NCBI GenBank assembly: GCA_045594425.1
Contig: JAZNYK010000014.1
Location: 1 to 64,000, forward strand
DNA length: 64,000 nt
Reading direction: 5' to 3'
DNA from: RGIG1681 sp045594425
Lineage (GTDB): Bacteria > Bacillota > Clostridia > Christensenellales > UBA1242
In this document: positions 32,572 through 42,206 of the stretch, one piece after another
Position numbering within the stretch: the stretch's first letter is position 1
Layout of the letters: each line of letters begins with the position of its first letter
Notes under the pieces: generated by a model
Seen by the model: the letters and a program-made list of their open reading frames with translations, nothing else
Told to the model about the DNA's origin: nothing
The model's database searches: none
Made by a program: the position numbers and the translations under genes

Positions 32572-33822
32572 CTATTCTACCTTGTCTATTTTTGCTCCCA
32601 AACTTTTAAGGTTTTCATCTAGTTTATAATACCCTCTTTCCACGTGAAAAATTTCACCAACTTCAGTTTTTCCCTTTGCAACAAGCCCCGCAAGCACAAG
32701 ACCAGCACCTCCTCTAAGGTCTGGACAAGTCACATTTGCAGGCTTTAATTTAGGAACACCAACAACAGTTGCATACCTCTCACTCACATTGATTTTTGCA
32801 CCCATTTTCAAAAGTTCGTTAACCACTTTAAATCTAGATTCAAAAACCGTTTCGTGAATAATTGAAGTGCCTTTCGACACGGTTTGCATCACAAGCATTG
32901 GTGACTGCAAGTCTGTAGGAAAACCAGGGTATGTCTGTGTTTCTATTTTTTGAACAGACTTTAACCTTGAAAAGTTTTCTAGAATTATTCTATCACTAAA
33001 CAAATCAATGTTGCAACCAGAATTACGCAAAAAAACAATCAGTGGCAATAAAAAATTTGGATTAATGCCTGTTAGTTCTATCTTTCCACCACACATTGCA
33101 CCAGCAATTAAATAGGTTCCACAAGCAATTCGGTCAGCAATACACTTATACTCTGTTCCATGAAGTTTTGATACACCGTATATAACAATTGTTTCATATC
33201 CTGCACCAAAAACCTTGCCTCCCATGGAATTTATAAATCGAGCAAGGTCAACAATTTCAGGCTCACGAGCACAGTTTTTTATCACAGTTATCTCACCAGT
33301 GCAAAGAGTGCTTGCCATCATAATATTTTCAGTTGCCCCAACACTTGGAAATGAAAGTTCAACAACCTGCCCACTGATTTTGCTTGCATCTGAATAAATT
33401 AAATCATTTGCAAAAGTAAATTTAATGCCAAGTTTTCGAAGCCCTGCAAGATGAATATCAATTGGTCTTTTTCCAATATCACAACCTCCAGGATATGTAA
33501 AAATTGCTTTTCGATATTTTGCAAGTATAGACCCCATCATAAAAATACTTGAACGCAGTGTTTTTGTTTCCGCCATAATAACTGAAGTGCTGCTTATTGT
33601 TCCAGAAATCACAAGACTCCCATTTTGAAACGCTACTTTTTTGCCTAATTTTTCTAAAATCGCAGCCATTTCAATAACATCCAAATAAAGCGGAATATCT
33701 TTAATAACACATTCCTCATCGCACATAATTGTTGCTGCTATAATCGGAAGTATTGCGTTTTTTGCTGAATCAATTTCAAGTTTTCCAAAAAGTTTTTCTC
33801 CACCTTCAATCACATAATTCAT
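32572..33822 (-). CDS. murA: UDP-N-acetylglucosamine 1-carboxyvinyltransferase MurA
   Basis: 416 residues. DSAKNAILPIIAA carries the Lys-Asn pair, and YPGGCDIGKRPIDIH carries the catalytic Cys that fosfomycin attacks. MurA moves enolpyruvate from PEP to UDP-GlcNAc, the first committed step of peptidoglycan synthesis. GGAGG six bases before ATG 33822 fixes the start; earlier in-frame ATGs lack a site. It is transcribed with ftsQ. A perfect TGTCGAA (33884-33890) lies upstream. Confidence 0.95.
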   Translation of the reverse strand: MNYVIEGGEKLFGKLEIDSAKNAILPIIAATIMCDEECVIKDIPLYLDVIEMAAILEKLGKKVAFQNGSLVISGTISSTSVIMAETKTLRSSIFMMGSILAKYRKAIFTYPGGCDIGKRPIDIHLAGLRKLGIKFTFANDLIYSDASKISGQVVELSFPSVGATENIMMASTLCTGEITVIKNCAREPEIVDLARFINSMGGKVFGAGYETIVIYGVSKLHGTEYKCIADRIACGTYLIAGAMCGGKIELTGINPNFLLPLIVFLRNSGCNIDLFSDRIILENFSRLKSVQKIETQTYPGFPTDLQSPMLVMQTVSKGTSIIHETVFESRFKVVNELLKMGAKINVSERYATVVGVPKLKPANVTCPDLRGGAGLVLAGLVAKGKTEVGEIFHVERGYYKLDENLKSLGAKIDKVE

Positions 33823-33943
33823 AATTTTCCTCCAAATACCCTTATTACAAAGATATTCAATCATGAGAAAAATTATCACAAATTGTCGAATTTTTAATGT
33901 TTATTTTTATGATTCTTACCACATAAAACGATTGTTTACGGAC

Positions 33944-35116
33944 CTATTTTCTTTCAAATTCTAAAACAAATTCAACATCTTTATCACCTCTGCCGGATAG
34001 ATTTATCATCACAATCTCATCTTTAGAAAGCGTTTTCGCTAATTTCATTCCATAAGCAACAGCATGGGAACTCTCAAGTGCTGGAATAATCCCTTCAATT
34101 CTTGTTAGGTCATGAAAGGCATTAAGTGCCTCATTATCATCAACTGAAACATAATCAACCCTTCCAATATCATTTAAATACGCGTGTTCTGGACCCACCG
34201 CTGGATAATCTAATCCACTTGCAATTGAGTATGCTTCGGCAACATCCCCACACTCATCTTTTAACACTTTTGTTTTAAACCCTTGATATATTTCGTCTAA
34301 ACCAAAATTTATAGTTGCAGAGTTTTCACCAACACATTCTCCTTTGCCGAGTGCCTCAACTCCAATAAGTTTTACCTCTTTGTTGTTAAGATATGCACTA
34401 AAAATCCCCATGGCATTTGAACCACCACCAACACAAGCCACAACATAGTCTGGAAGTCTGTTTTCAATCTGTTTAATTTGCTTTTTAGATTCTTCGCCAA
34501 TCACACTTTGAAAATCTTTCACAATCGTTGGAAACGGATGAGGTCCAACAACTGAACCTATGCAATAAATTGAATTTGTTAAATCACTTTCATAAGCCTT
34601 AAACGCACTTGCAACCGCATCTTTTAGTGTTCCATTTCCACTTTTCACACAAACAATCTTTGCTCCCAAAAGTTTCATTTTTTCAACATTGCTTTTTTGT
34701 TTTTTTACGTCAACTTCACCCATATGAACCTCACATTCCAAATCCATCAACGCGCAAACTGTCGCAATAGCCAAACCATGTTGTCCTGCGCCTGTTTCTG
34801 CAATAATTTTCTTTTTGCCTAAAAATCTAGCAAGTAAAGCCTCCCCAATACAATGATTTATTTTGTGTGCACCAGTATAATTTAAATCTTCTCGTTTTAA
34901 ATAAATTTTTGCACCACCAATTATTTTGGTTAGTTTTTCACAATAATAAAGAGGTGTTGGTCTTCCTAAAAATGTTTTATAAAGTGCCTTTAATTCTTGA
35001 TTAAAGTTTTTATCCTTTTTTAACTTATAATAATTTTCTTCTATGTTTTTTAATTCTTTTTCTACTTCTGGTGAAACAAAACGTCCACCATATTTTCCAA
35101 AATATCCTTTTTTCAT
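33944..35116 (-). CDS. trpB: Tryptophan synthase beta subunit
   Basis: 390 residues. GYFGKYGGRFVSPE at the start, the PLP Lys in GAHKINH, AETGAGQHG, and NLSGRGDKD near the C-terminus are the hallmarks of TrpB1. It joins indole to serine to make tryptophan. ATG 35116 follows AAAGGAG; an upstream in-frame start (35173) would fall in the terminator. No trpA is adjacent, so it may work on indole from elsewhere or with a distant TrpA. It is controlled by a trp attenuator (35142-35317) and occupies the place between ftsW and murA where murG is usual. Confidence 0.95.
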   Translation of the reverse strand: MKKGYFGKYGGRFVSPEVEKELKNIEENYYKLKKDKNFNQELKALYKTFLGRPTPLYYCEKLTKIIGGAKIYLKREDLNYTGAHKINHCIGEALLARFLGKKKIIAETGAGQHGLAIATVCALMDLECEVHMGEVDVKKQKSNVEKMKLLGAKIVCVKSGNGTLKDAVASAFKAYESDLTNSIYCIGSVVGPHPFPTIVKDFQSVIGEESKKQIKQIENRLPDYVVACVGGGSNAMGIFSAYLNNKEVKLIGVEALGKGECVGENSATINFGLDEIYQGFKTKVLKDECGDVAEAYSIASGLDYPAVGPEHAYLNDIGRVDYVSVDDNEALNAFHDLTRIEGIIPALESSHAVAYGMKLAKTLSKDEIVMINLSGRGDKDVEFVLEFERK

Positions 35117-35141
35117 AATATAAAATCTCCTTTTTTTGCAT

Positions 35142-35189
35142 ATAAAAAACCCGTTGATTATTTTGATAAACAAAACATACCAACGGGTT
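35142..35189 (-). terminator. trp attenuator terminator
   Basis: On the minus strand AACCCGTTG (35189-35181) pairs with CAACGGGTT (35156-35148) then T6. The loop holds TATGTTTTGT, which can pair over 10 bases with ACAAAACATA of the preceding hairpin (35237-35228), giving an alternative antiterminator. Confidence 0.85.
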
Positions 35190-35227
35190 ATATTTAAGAT
35201 TTTATATTAAAATATCTAATCCATTTA

Positions 35228-35278
35228 TATGTTTTGTGACGCACGAAAAAGCATTCACAAAACATAATGATTTGCGAA
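35228..35278 (-). promoter_or_regulatory. trp leader alternative hairpins
   Basis: On the minus strand ATGTTTTGTGA (35265-35255, segment 1) pairs perfectly with TCACAAAACAT (35239-35229, segment 2). Segment 1 can instead pair with TTCGCAAA (35278-35271, segment 0) through TTTGTGAA with one G-U. If 0:1 forms, segment 2 is free to pair with the terminator loop; if a ribosome at the leader stop codon covers segment 0, 1:2 forms and the terminator folds. Confidence 0.65.
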
Positions 35279-35284
35279 CGCTAA

Positions 35285-35317
35285 CTAATCACGCCACCAA
35301 ATAAATGAACTAAACAT
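35285..35317 (-). CDS. trp leader peptide (MFSSFIWWRD)
   Basis: A 10-codon reading frame, ATG to TAG, preceded by AAGGAGAAGG. It encodes MFSSFIWWRD with two adjacent Trp codons (35299-35294), the mark of a trp leader peptide. A ribosome short of charged tRNA-Trp would stall there and so choose between the hairpins downstream. It lies about 23 bases after the predicted transcription start and directly before the trpB attenuator. Confidence 0.85.
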   Translation of the reverse strand: MFSSFIWWRD

Positions 35318-35346
35318 AACCTTCTCCTTTTTTGTTTTATAGCCTT

Positions 35347-35375
35347 ATTCTATACTCAAAGTTTAAATTTGTCAA
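35347..35375 (-). promoter_or_regulatory. SigA-type promoter of trpB leader transcript
   Basis: On the minus strand TTGACA (35370-35375), 17 bases, TAGAAT (35347-35352); start expected near 35340. Confidence 0.78.
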
Positions 35376-35386
35376 CATCATAATCA

Positions 35387-36496
35387 CTATGATTGTTTGT
35401 GCACATTTTGCACAACACCCATCATTGACATAAAAATCATAATTGATGTTGAACCAGCAGAAATGAATGGAAGCGGAAGCCCCGTTGGTGGAACTAGCCC
35501 TGTAACAACTGAAATATTAAGCAATACCTGAATCAAAACTAGCGAACCAATGCCTGATGCAAGCAAACAGCCAAATTTTGAATCGGCATTTCTTGCAACT
35601 TTTATTATACATAAAAACAACATTACAAAAATTAATAAAACAAACAATGAACCAACAAAACCAGTTTCTTCTGCAATGATTGAAAATATAAAGTCAGACT
35701 CTGCAAATGGCAAAAACATATATTTTTGCCTTGAATGAAATAGCCCAGTGCCAAACATTCCACCAAGTGAAATTCCAAGCAATGACTGCACCAACTGAAA
35801 TCCCTCATTTTGACTTGAAGCAAACGGGTCTAAAAAAGCGATTAATCTTTTTAACCTGTATGGCTCAATAGCAATTAATAAAATCACAAGCAAAATCGCT
35901 GGCACACTCAAAATTAAAAAATGTTTAAATTTTGCCCCACCAATAAAAAGCATAACAACAACCAAAAGCGCCATACAAATAGTGATAGACATATTTGGTT
36001 CTAAAATAATTAGCACAGCATAAATTCCACCAACCACAAGCACCGGCAATATGCCTCCAAAAGACTTAACCTTTTCAGTGCTTTTTGATAACAAACTTGC
36101 AGATAACACAATGAAAGCAAATTTTGCAATCTCTGATGGTTGAAAAGTTATTACACGCAAATTTATCCATCTTGTAGCACCATAATTTGTAAGTCCCACT
36201 CCTGGAACAAAAACCAATGCCAACAAAACGATTGCAAGTGCAGTAAGCCACCATTTTAATTTTTCTAATTTTTTATAATCAAAAAAAGCAAAAAACAAAT
36301 AACACAAAAGTCCAACACCAACACCCATGATTTGTTTTTTTAGAAAGAAAAATTTATCACCATAAGAAATTTCGGCGGAATAAAAACTGGCACTATAAAC
36401 AAACACACACCCAACAACCGCTAGTGCCATCATTATAAAAAATAACGCCCAATTAAACCTATGTTTTTGTTTTGATGTTAAAGATATCACTTTCAT
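35387..36496 (-). CDS. ftsW: Septal peptidoglycan glycosyltransferase FtsW (SEDS)
   Basis: 369 residues, about ten membrane segments. MALAVVGCVFVYSASFYSAE at the start and GLPLPFISAGSTSIMI near the end are typical of FtsW/SpoVE; the essential Asp/Glu region follows FQPSEIAKFAFI. It polymerises lipid II glycan strands together with the class B PBP encoded upstream. It overlaps the end of murD by 38 bases. murG, its usual next neighbour, is missing; the trpB promoter lies immediately downstream. No terminator is seen between. Confidence 0.93.
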   Translation of the reverse strand: MKVISLTSKQKHRFNWALFFIMMALAVVGCVFVYSASFYSAEISYGDKFFFLKKQIMGVGVGLLCYLFFAFFDYKKLEKLKWWLTALAIVLLALVFVPGVGLTNYGATRWINLRVITFQPSEIAKFAFIVLSASLLSKSTEKVKSFGGILPVLVVGGIYAVLIILEPNMSITICMALLVVVMLFIGGAKFKHFLILSVPAILLVILLIAIEPYRLKRLIAFLDPFASSQNEGFQLVQSLLGISLGGMFGTGLFHSRQKYMFLPFAESDFIFSIIAEETGFVGSLFVLLIFVMLFLCIIKVARNADSKFGCLLASGIGSLVLIQVLLNISVVTGLVPPTGLPLPFISAGSTSIMIFMSMMGVVQNVHKQS

Positions 36497-37793
36497 TTTC
36501 GCTTAATTCCTTAACAATCTTTTTGAAAAAATTTCCACGCTCTTCATAGTTTGAAAAGCAATCAAAACTTGCACACGCAGGAGAAAGCAACACAACTTCT
36601 TTCGGTTTGGCAAGTTCATAACAAAGCATGGTTGAGGCTTTTAAACTTTCACAAATATAATAATTTTTAAAGTTATATTTTTCTGCAGAATCTGCAATTT
36701 TCTGCTTTGTTTGCCCAAAAATTGCGATATTTTTCACATTTTTTGGCAAATTTTTAAATAATTCGTCAAAACTATAACCTTTGTCGCTGCCACCTAAAAT
36801 TAAATTAATCCCATTTTTAAAACTTTTCAAGGCAACCATTGTGCTTGAAATATTTGTAGCCTTGCTGTCATTATAAAACAAAACGCCACAAACATTTTTT
36901 ACAAACTCAATTCTGTGAGCCACACCTTCAAAGTCTTTAAGTGCTTCAAAAAAATGTTTATTTTTTGTTTCAAGATAAATAGACAAAACTGCACACAAAA
37001 CATTAGACAAATTATGCTCACCAACAAGTTTTAAATTTTTAATTGAAACCAATTTTTCTTCAAAAAGATTATCATTAAAATATATGCTTGAACCTTTAAC
37101 ATAACAACCTGCAACTTTTGTTTTTGTGCTAAAATAAAAAATTTTCGCTTTCGTTTTAGGTAAATTATTCATCAAAATCTCATCATCGGCATTTATTAAA
37201 AGATAGTCTTTTGGTGTTTGATTTCTCGTTATTTTTTGTTTACATCTAATATAGTTTATCATTGATTTGTGCCTGTTTAAATGGTCTTCTGAAAAATTCA
37301 AAATTGCTGCAATATGTGGATGGAATTTTTTGGCTGTTTCAAGTTGAAAACTTGAACACTCTAAAACAGAAATATCTTCCGGTTTTGTTTTTTCAGCAAA
37401 ACTTGTAACCGGCACACCAATATTGCCACCAAGATAAACATTTGCATGATAGTCTTGCAACAAAAAATTTATCAGAGAAACCGTTGTTGTTTTTCCATTT
37501 GTTCCAGTTACAGCAACAACATCCCCCTTAAGTTGACTTGAGCCCAAGTCAAACTCACCAACAAGTTTAATGTGACGTTTTTTCGCTTCAACTATCAAAG
37601 GCACCTCTAGCGAAATCCCAGGGCTAACCACAATAAAAGACAGACCCTCAAATAGTCTGTCTAAATAATCTCGCTTAAAAGTAATTGTTTTTAAATCTTC
37701 TTCTTTTGCAAATTCAACTTGATGCCCCTTATTTTTTAAAAAATCATAAGCACTTCTTCCACTAACCCCTGAACCAATAATTAACGCTTTCAT
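36459..37793 (-). CDS. murD: UDP-N-acetylmuramoylalanine-D-glutamate ligase MurD
   Basis: 444 residues. VVAVTGTNGKTTTVSLINF is the ATP loop; LECSSFQLE, LNFSEDHLNRH and GGSDKG are the following Mur-ligase motifs. MurD adds D-glutamate to UDP-MurNAc-L-Ala. An AAGGGGGA site precedes ATG 37793. Position mraY-murD-ftsW is canonical. Confidence 0.96.
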   Translation of the reverse strand: MKALIIGSGVSGRSAYDFLKNKGHQVEFAKEEDLKTITFKRDYLDRLFEGLSFIVVSPGISLEVPLIVEAKKRHIKLVGEFDLGSSQLKGDVVAVTGTNGKTTTVSLINFLLQDYHANVYLGGNIGVPVTSFAEKTKPEDISVLECSSFQLETAKKFHPHIAAILNFSEDHLNRHKSMINYIRCKQKITRNQTPKDYLLINADDEILMNNLPKTKAKIFYFSTKTKVAGCYVKGSSIYFNDNLFEEKLVSIKNLKLVGEHNLSNVLCAVLSIYLETKNKHFFEALKDFEGVAHRIEFVKNVCGVLFYNDSKATNISSTMVALKSFKNGINLILGGSDKGYSFDELFKNLPKNVKNIAIFGQTKQKIADSAEKYNFKNYYICESLKASTMLCYELAKPKEVVLLSPACASFDCFSNYEERGNFFKKIVKELSENESDIFNIKTKT

Positions 37794-37802
37794 ATTCCCC
37801 CT

Positions 37803-38810
37803 TTAGAAAATATTAAAAACGACAACCACTGCTCCAATTATAAATGTTATTAAAGCATAACATATTGTAATGCGGACTTCATGTATTCCTTTTTGCTCAA
37901 AATGATGATGCAGAGGTGCCATTAAAAATATTCTTTTTTTCGTTAATTTATAGTATGACACCTGCAAAATAACTGACACTGCACTCGCAACAAACATAAA
38001 CCCTAAAATTGGAATATATAGCCCTAGGTTTGAAAATACAGCAACACTTGCAACTAAACTGCCCAACGCAAGTGACCCCGTGTCACCCATAAAAATTTTT
38101 GCTGGAAAACAGTTAAACACCAAAAAGCATAGCATCGCTCCACTTGTCACACTTGCTAATACTGCAAGATTTTTAATTTCCTCTGCCTGAATTTCACTAA
38201 ATCCCGCAAACGCCGTTGTAAGCAAAACAAAAACCAAAGCAATAAACGAAACCATGTAAGACAACGTTGTTGAACTTGCAAGACCATCAAGACCATCTGT
38301 TAAGTTAACAGCATTTGTTGATGCCAAATAAATTAATGCCACTAACGGAATTATCCAAAAACCAATATCTATCTGATAGGTTGTAAATGGAATAATTAAT
38401 ACACTTCCAACGGGATTTGCTTTGTATACATAAAAACCAACAAACACCGAAACCAAAAGTTGAAAAATAATTTTTTGATATGCTTTTAGCCCAAGGTTTC
38501 TCTTGAATTTAAATTTAATAAAATCATCCAAAAAACCTACAAGACCATATGCTAAAAATATCAAAATGGATACTTTTGCAAACTTTGCAGAACCCTCAAA
38601 ACATATAAACGCCACGATGCTTATTGATATCAAAAATATTATGCCACCCATAGTTGGAGTTCCAGATTTTGCCGAATGAGATTCGACATAATTCAAAATA
38701 ACCTGCTTGACTTTTTCACGTTTTATAAAAGATATAACAAATGGCGAAATCGCAAGTGTCAACAAAAAAGAATAAACGCAACATTTTAAAATTAAACTAA
38801 AATCACTCAT
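37803..38810 (-). CDS. mraY: Phospho-MurNAc-pentapeptide transferase MraY
   Basis: 335 residues, about ten membrane segments. SGTPTMGGIIF, NAVNLTDGLDGLA (catalytic Asps) and APLHHHFEQKG (the His motif) are exact family marks. It makes lipid I from UDP-MurNAc-pentapeptide and undecaprenyl phosphate. ATG 38810 overlaps the murE stop by one base (TGATG), with AGGAGA upstream. murF, normally between murE and mraY, is absent. Confidence 0.97.
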   Translation of the reverse strand: MSDFSLILKCCVYSFLLTLAISPFVISFIKREKVKQVILNYVESHSAKSGTPTMGGIIFLISISIVAFICFEGSAKFAKVSILIFLAYGLVGFLDDFIKFKFKRNLGLKAYQKIIFQLLVSVFVGFYVYKANPVGSVLIIPFTTYQIDIGFWIIPLVALIYLASTNAVNLTDGLDGLASSTTLSYMVSFIALVFVLLTTAFAGFSEIQAEEIKNLAVLASVTSGAMLCFLVFNCFPAKIFMGDTGSLALGSLVASVAVFSNLGLYIPILGFMFVASAVSVILQVSYYKLTKKRIFLMAPLHHHFEQKGIHEVRITICYALITFIIGAVVVVFNIF

Positions 38811-40240
38811 CAACCTCTCCTAATCTTTTCAACTTCAATCAAATCACTATAAGGTATTTTTGTTCCATTTTCGTCAATATAAGGTTCCGCGCCTTTCCCT
38901 GCAATTAAAACAACATCACCAACTTCTGCAAATTGAATTGCTTTTTTGATTGCAACCGACCTATCAAGTTCAATTTGATAGTTATTATTTTTCATACCAC
39001 TTTCTATATCTTTTGCAATATCTTCACGTTTTTCAAACCTCGGATTATCAGATGTTATAAATGTAAAATCAGCAAGTGTTGAAGAAATCTCACCCATAAT
39101 TTTTCGTTTTTGAATTTCTCTATTTCCTCCACAACCAAACACGGAAATCACTTTATTTTGACCCGCAAGTTCTTTGCAAGATGTAATTACATTTTTTAAA
39201 CCATCTGGGGTGTGAGCGTAGTCAACAACAACCAACTTGTCATTTATCATAAACGAATTGAATCTGCCTTCAACAGGTTCCATTTGACAAAATCCATTAC
39301 TAATTTCAACCTCATTCAGTCCAATATTTTTCAAAACACAAATGGATGCAAGCGCATTTGATATATTAAATTTTCCAATCATACACATTGAAATTGGAGT
39401 GGTATTGTTTAACATGAAACACTGCTTACCCTCCTTTAAAACAATATCCGAAGCAATAACATCTGCATCTTTGTTTATAGCATACGCAACCGATGGAATA
39501 TTTATACTATCAAGGAGCCATTCACCGTAGCCGTCATCAATATTTATAACGGCAAATTTAGCATATTTTTTGCTAAAAAGTTTAGCCTTGACATCAAAAT
39601 AATTCTGCATATTTTTAAAGAAATCTAAATGGTCTTCGGTTAAATTTGAAAACACAACTTGTTCAAACAAAATCCCATCAATTTTATGCAAACTAATCGC
39701 ATGAGCAGACACCTCCATGCAAACATATTCTATTTTGCTTTTCACCATAAGAGCAAAGTATCTTTGAAGTTCAATAGGGTCTGGAGTGGTCATACCTGAA
39801 TCATATTTTTTGCCCTTAAAAAACACACCGTTTGTTCCAACTATTGCCGTTTTTTTACCAGCACTTTCAAGCACGCTTGAAATCATGTTTGTTATTGTTG
39901 TTTTTCCATTTGTTCCCGTCACCCCTATAATTTTTAATTTGCTAGCGGGATTACCATAAAATTTACAAGCAATCAAACTCATTGTTTCTCTTGCATTTCT
40001 AACAATAATTTGAGTTATGCCACATAGGTTTTGAATTTCTTGTTCAGTTACAATTGCAACAGCACCATTTTTTATCGCACCAAGAACAAACTCCTTTCCA
40101 TCAACTCTTGTTCCCCTCAAGCAAAAGAATAATCCGTTTTCTTTAACTTCTGAATCTTTATGATACAATCCCTTTATCTCAACAACGGTATTCCCTTTAA
40201 TTCTGCAGTTTATATTTTTTAATAATGAAAACAATTTCAT
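38810..40240 (-). CDS. murE: UDP-MurNAc-L-Ala-D-Glu:diaminopimelate ligase MurE
   Basis: 476 residues. Mur-ligase ATP loop GVTGTNGKTTITNM, MEVSAHAI and FSNLTEDHLDFF motifs, and C-terminal SDNPRFEKRED. The DNPR motif is the known mark of enzymes that add meso-diaminopimelate rather than lysine, so the cell wall is predicted to be DAP-type. It is coupled to mraY by overlapping stop and start codons, and lies nine bases after the PBP gene. Confidence 0.95.
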   Translation of the reverse strand: MKLFSLLKNINCRIKGNTVVEIKGLYHKDSEVKENGLFFCLRGTRVDGKEFVLGAIKNGAVAIVTEQEIQNLCGITQIIVRNARETMSLIACKFYGNPASKLKIIGVTGTNGKTTITNMISSVLESAGKKTAIVGTNGVFFKGKKYDSGMTTPDPIELQRYFALMVKSKIEYVCMEVSAHAISLHKIDGILFEQVVFSNLTEDHLDFFKNMQNYFDVKAKLFSKKYAKFAVINIDDGYGEWLLDSINIPSVAYAINKDADVIASDIVLKEGKQCFMLNNTTPISMCMIGKFNISNALASICVLKNIGLNEVEISNGFCQMEPVEGRFNSFMINDKLVVVDYAHTPDGLKNVITSCKELAGQNKVISVFGCGGNREIQKRKIMGEISSTLADFTFITSDNPRFEKREDIAKDIESGMKNNNYQIELDRSVAIKKAIQFAEVGDVVLIAGKGAEPYIDENGTKIPYSDLIEVEKIRRG

Positions 40241-40249
40241 AAAAACCCC

Positions 40250-42151
40250 TCACTCAAACAATAAAAGCACAATATCTCCTTGTTGAACATCCGCACCTGG
40301 CGCAGGCACCTGACCAGTCACATAATCACCATCACCTTGGGTTAAATATTGAAGCCCAAGTCCTGCAATTTCACTTGCTGCACCAGTTAAAGTTGAACCA
40401 ATAAATGTTGGAAGTTCAAAGGTTTCTTTAGTTATATTTTCTTCAACAACACCAATATTTTTAAATTTGAATATTTTTTCAAAAATCTTGCTTGCAATAG
40501 GTGCCGCAACAACACCGCCATAATAAGCCCCTAGTGGCTCATCAACCACCACATACACTAAATATTCTGGGTTATCATAAGGCGCAAATCCGATGAACGA
40601 TGCTATATACTTTCCTTGTGCAATTGCTCCATTTTCATACTTTTGAGCGGTTCCTGTTTTTCCACCTATAATTGGATATCCTTGCACTTTTGCATACTTT
40701 CCACCACCAGAATTAACAACCTCAAAAAGCATTTCCCTCATAACTCGACTGGTTTCATCAGATAAGACTTTATCTTTAACTGTTTTTTGTCTTGAATAAA
40801 TAACGTCACCACCAGCAGTTGAAATATTTTTAATAAAATGCGGTTCAAGCACATAGCCATTGTTAATCACAGTTGCCAATCCCGAAACCATTTCAAGTGC
40901 TGACAATGCGATAGTCTGTCCAAACCCCATTCTCGCAAGGTCAGGTGCCGTCACTGAAGGCATTGGCATTAACACCGCCGTCACCTCTCCAGGAAAATCT
41001 AATCCCAGCGTAGAGGTAAAACCAAATTTATCTAAATATTCATAAAATTTCTTTACGCCAATTTTTTCAATTAAATCCATAAACACACAGTTGCAACTAT
41101 TCATAAGACCTTGCGTTAACGACTGACTTCCATGTCCGGACCTTCTTGAACATCTTATTCTCACACCATTTATAACCCTATACCCACCGCAATAAAAATA
41201 ACTATGTTTTGAAGTTAAGCCTTCCTGCATTGCAATTGCTGTAACGATGGGCTTGAATGTTGAGCCTGGTTCAAACGTGTCAACGATAGTTGTTGCCCTT
41301 GAAAGCCTATTTAATGTTTGCAAATCATCTCTTGGGATTTCATTAAGATTATAAGACGGCAAGGTGCAAACACTTAAAATTTCACCAGTGCTCGGATTTG
41401 TTACCAAGCATGAAATTGATTTTGCTGAGGTTGTTTGCATTGCCTCTTTTAAAATATTTTCAACAGCATTTTGAATTTGAAAGTCTATAGTAAGTGACAA
41501 ATTAAGACCACTTATTGCATCTTCATAATACGTAAGTGAACCATCTAACGTTGTTCCTTTTAAATCAGACTCAACCAAAGAAACTCCATCAATGCCTTTT
41601 AAATATGTGTCATAAAAAGATTCCAGCCCCGTTTGACCAGTGTTGTCACTACCCACAAATCCCAAAATCTGACAAAGCATCGAATCATACGAATAACTGC
41701 GCTCGGTGTTTGTTGTGAAAAAAATACCCTTATGAAATTCTTTTAAAATTTCTTGAACAACAGATTTTTCAATGTCTTGCTTAATCCTGATTTCGCTATA
41801 TGAGTGTTTTGAAATTTTTTCATAAACACCAGCAAAATCAACTTCAAGTTTTTCAGATAAAACCTTTGCAACTATAAGCGGGTCTTCAACATCCGCCGGC
41901 CTAACATAAACATCATATGTTGTATAACTTGATGCAAGAACAACACCATTTCTGTCAGTTATGCTTCCACGGGTCGCAATAAGTGGCAAATCTCTAAGCC
42001 ATTCAGTTAAACCCTTTTTCACAATTGATGTATTTCCAATTACTTGCAAATAAAACAATCTTGAAATCACGCACACAGAAAAAAAGGCTATTATCATGGT
42101 TAATGCTAACAACCTTTTTATCATTGAATATGAACTATATTTAACTGCCAT
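40250..42151 (-). CDS. Class B penicillin-binding protein (FtsI/SpoVD-type) with PASTA domain
   Basis: 633 residues. One membrane anchor (about 12-36), a dimerisation domain, and a transpeptidase with EPGSTFKPI (active Ser and Lys), NSCNCVFM (SxN) and IGGKTGTAQ (KTG). The last 60 residues (LPTFIGSTLTGAASEIAGLG onward) form a single PASTA domain, the feature of SpoVD/PBP2X-type enzymes. It crosslinks septal peptidoglycan with FtsW. GAGGTGG before ATG 42151 gives the start. As the only class B PBP here, it could serve division, cortex or both. Confidence 0.93.
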   Translation of the reverse strand: MAVKYSSYSMIKRLLALTMIIAFFSVCVISRLFYLQVIGNTSIVKKGLTEWLRDLPLIATRGSITDRNGVVLASSYTTYDVYVRPADVEDPLIVAKVLSEKLEVDFAGVYEKISKHSYSEIRIKQDIEKSVVQEILKEFHKGIFFTTNTERSYSYDSMLCQILGFVGSDNTGQTGLESFYDTYLKGIDGVSLVESDLKGTTLDGSLTYYEDAISGLNLSLTIDFQIQNAVENILKEAMQTTSAKSISCLVTNPSTGEILSVCTLPSYNLNEIPRDDLQTLNRLSRATTIVDTFEPGSTFKPIVTAIAMQEGLTSKHSYFYCGGYRVINGVRIRCSRRSGHGSQSLTQGLMNSCNCVFMDLIEKIGVKKFYEYLDKFGFTSTLGLDFPGEVTAVLMPMPSVTAPDLARMGFGQTIALSALEMVSGLATVINNGYVLEPHFIKNISTAGGDVIYSRQKTVKDKVLSDETSRVMREMLFEVVNSGGGKYAKVQGYPIIGGKTGTAQKYENGAIAQGKYIASFIGFAPYDNPEYLVYVVVDEPLGAYYGGVVAAPIASKIFEKIFKFKNIGVVEENITKETFELPTFIGSTLTGAASEIAGLGLQYLTQGDGDYVTGQVPAPGADVQQGDIVLLLFE

Positions 42152-42206
42152 TTTCCACCTCAAACTTAACAAAAATTCTTTTGTGCAAGTTTGAGATTTC
42201 GGGTTT

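Noticed and set aside
35117..35386. T-box riboswitch upstream of trpB
   Set aside because: No T-box sequence or specifier loop is present; the leader peptide with Trp codons and the hairpins explain the region better.
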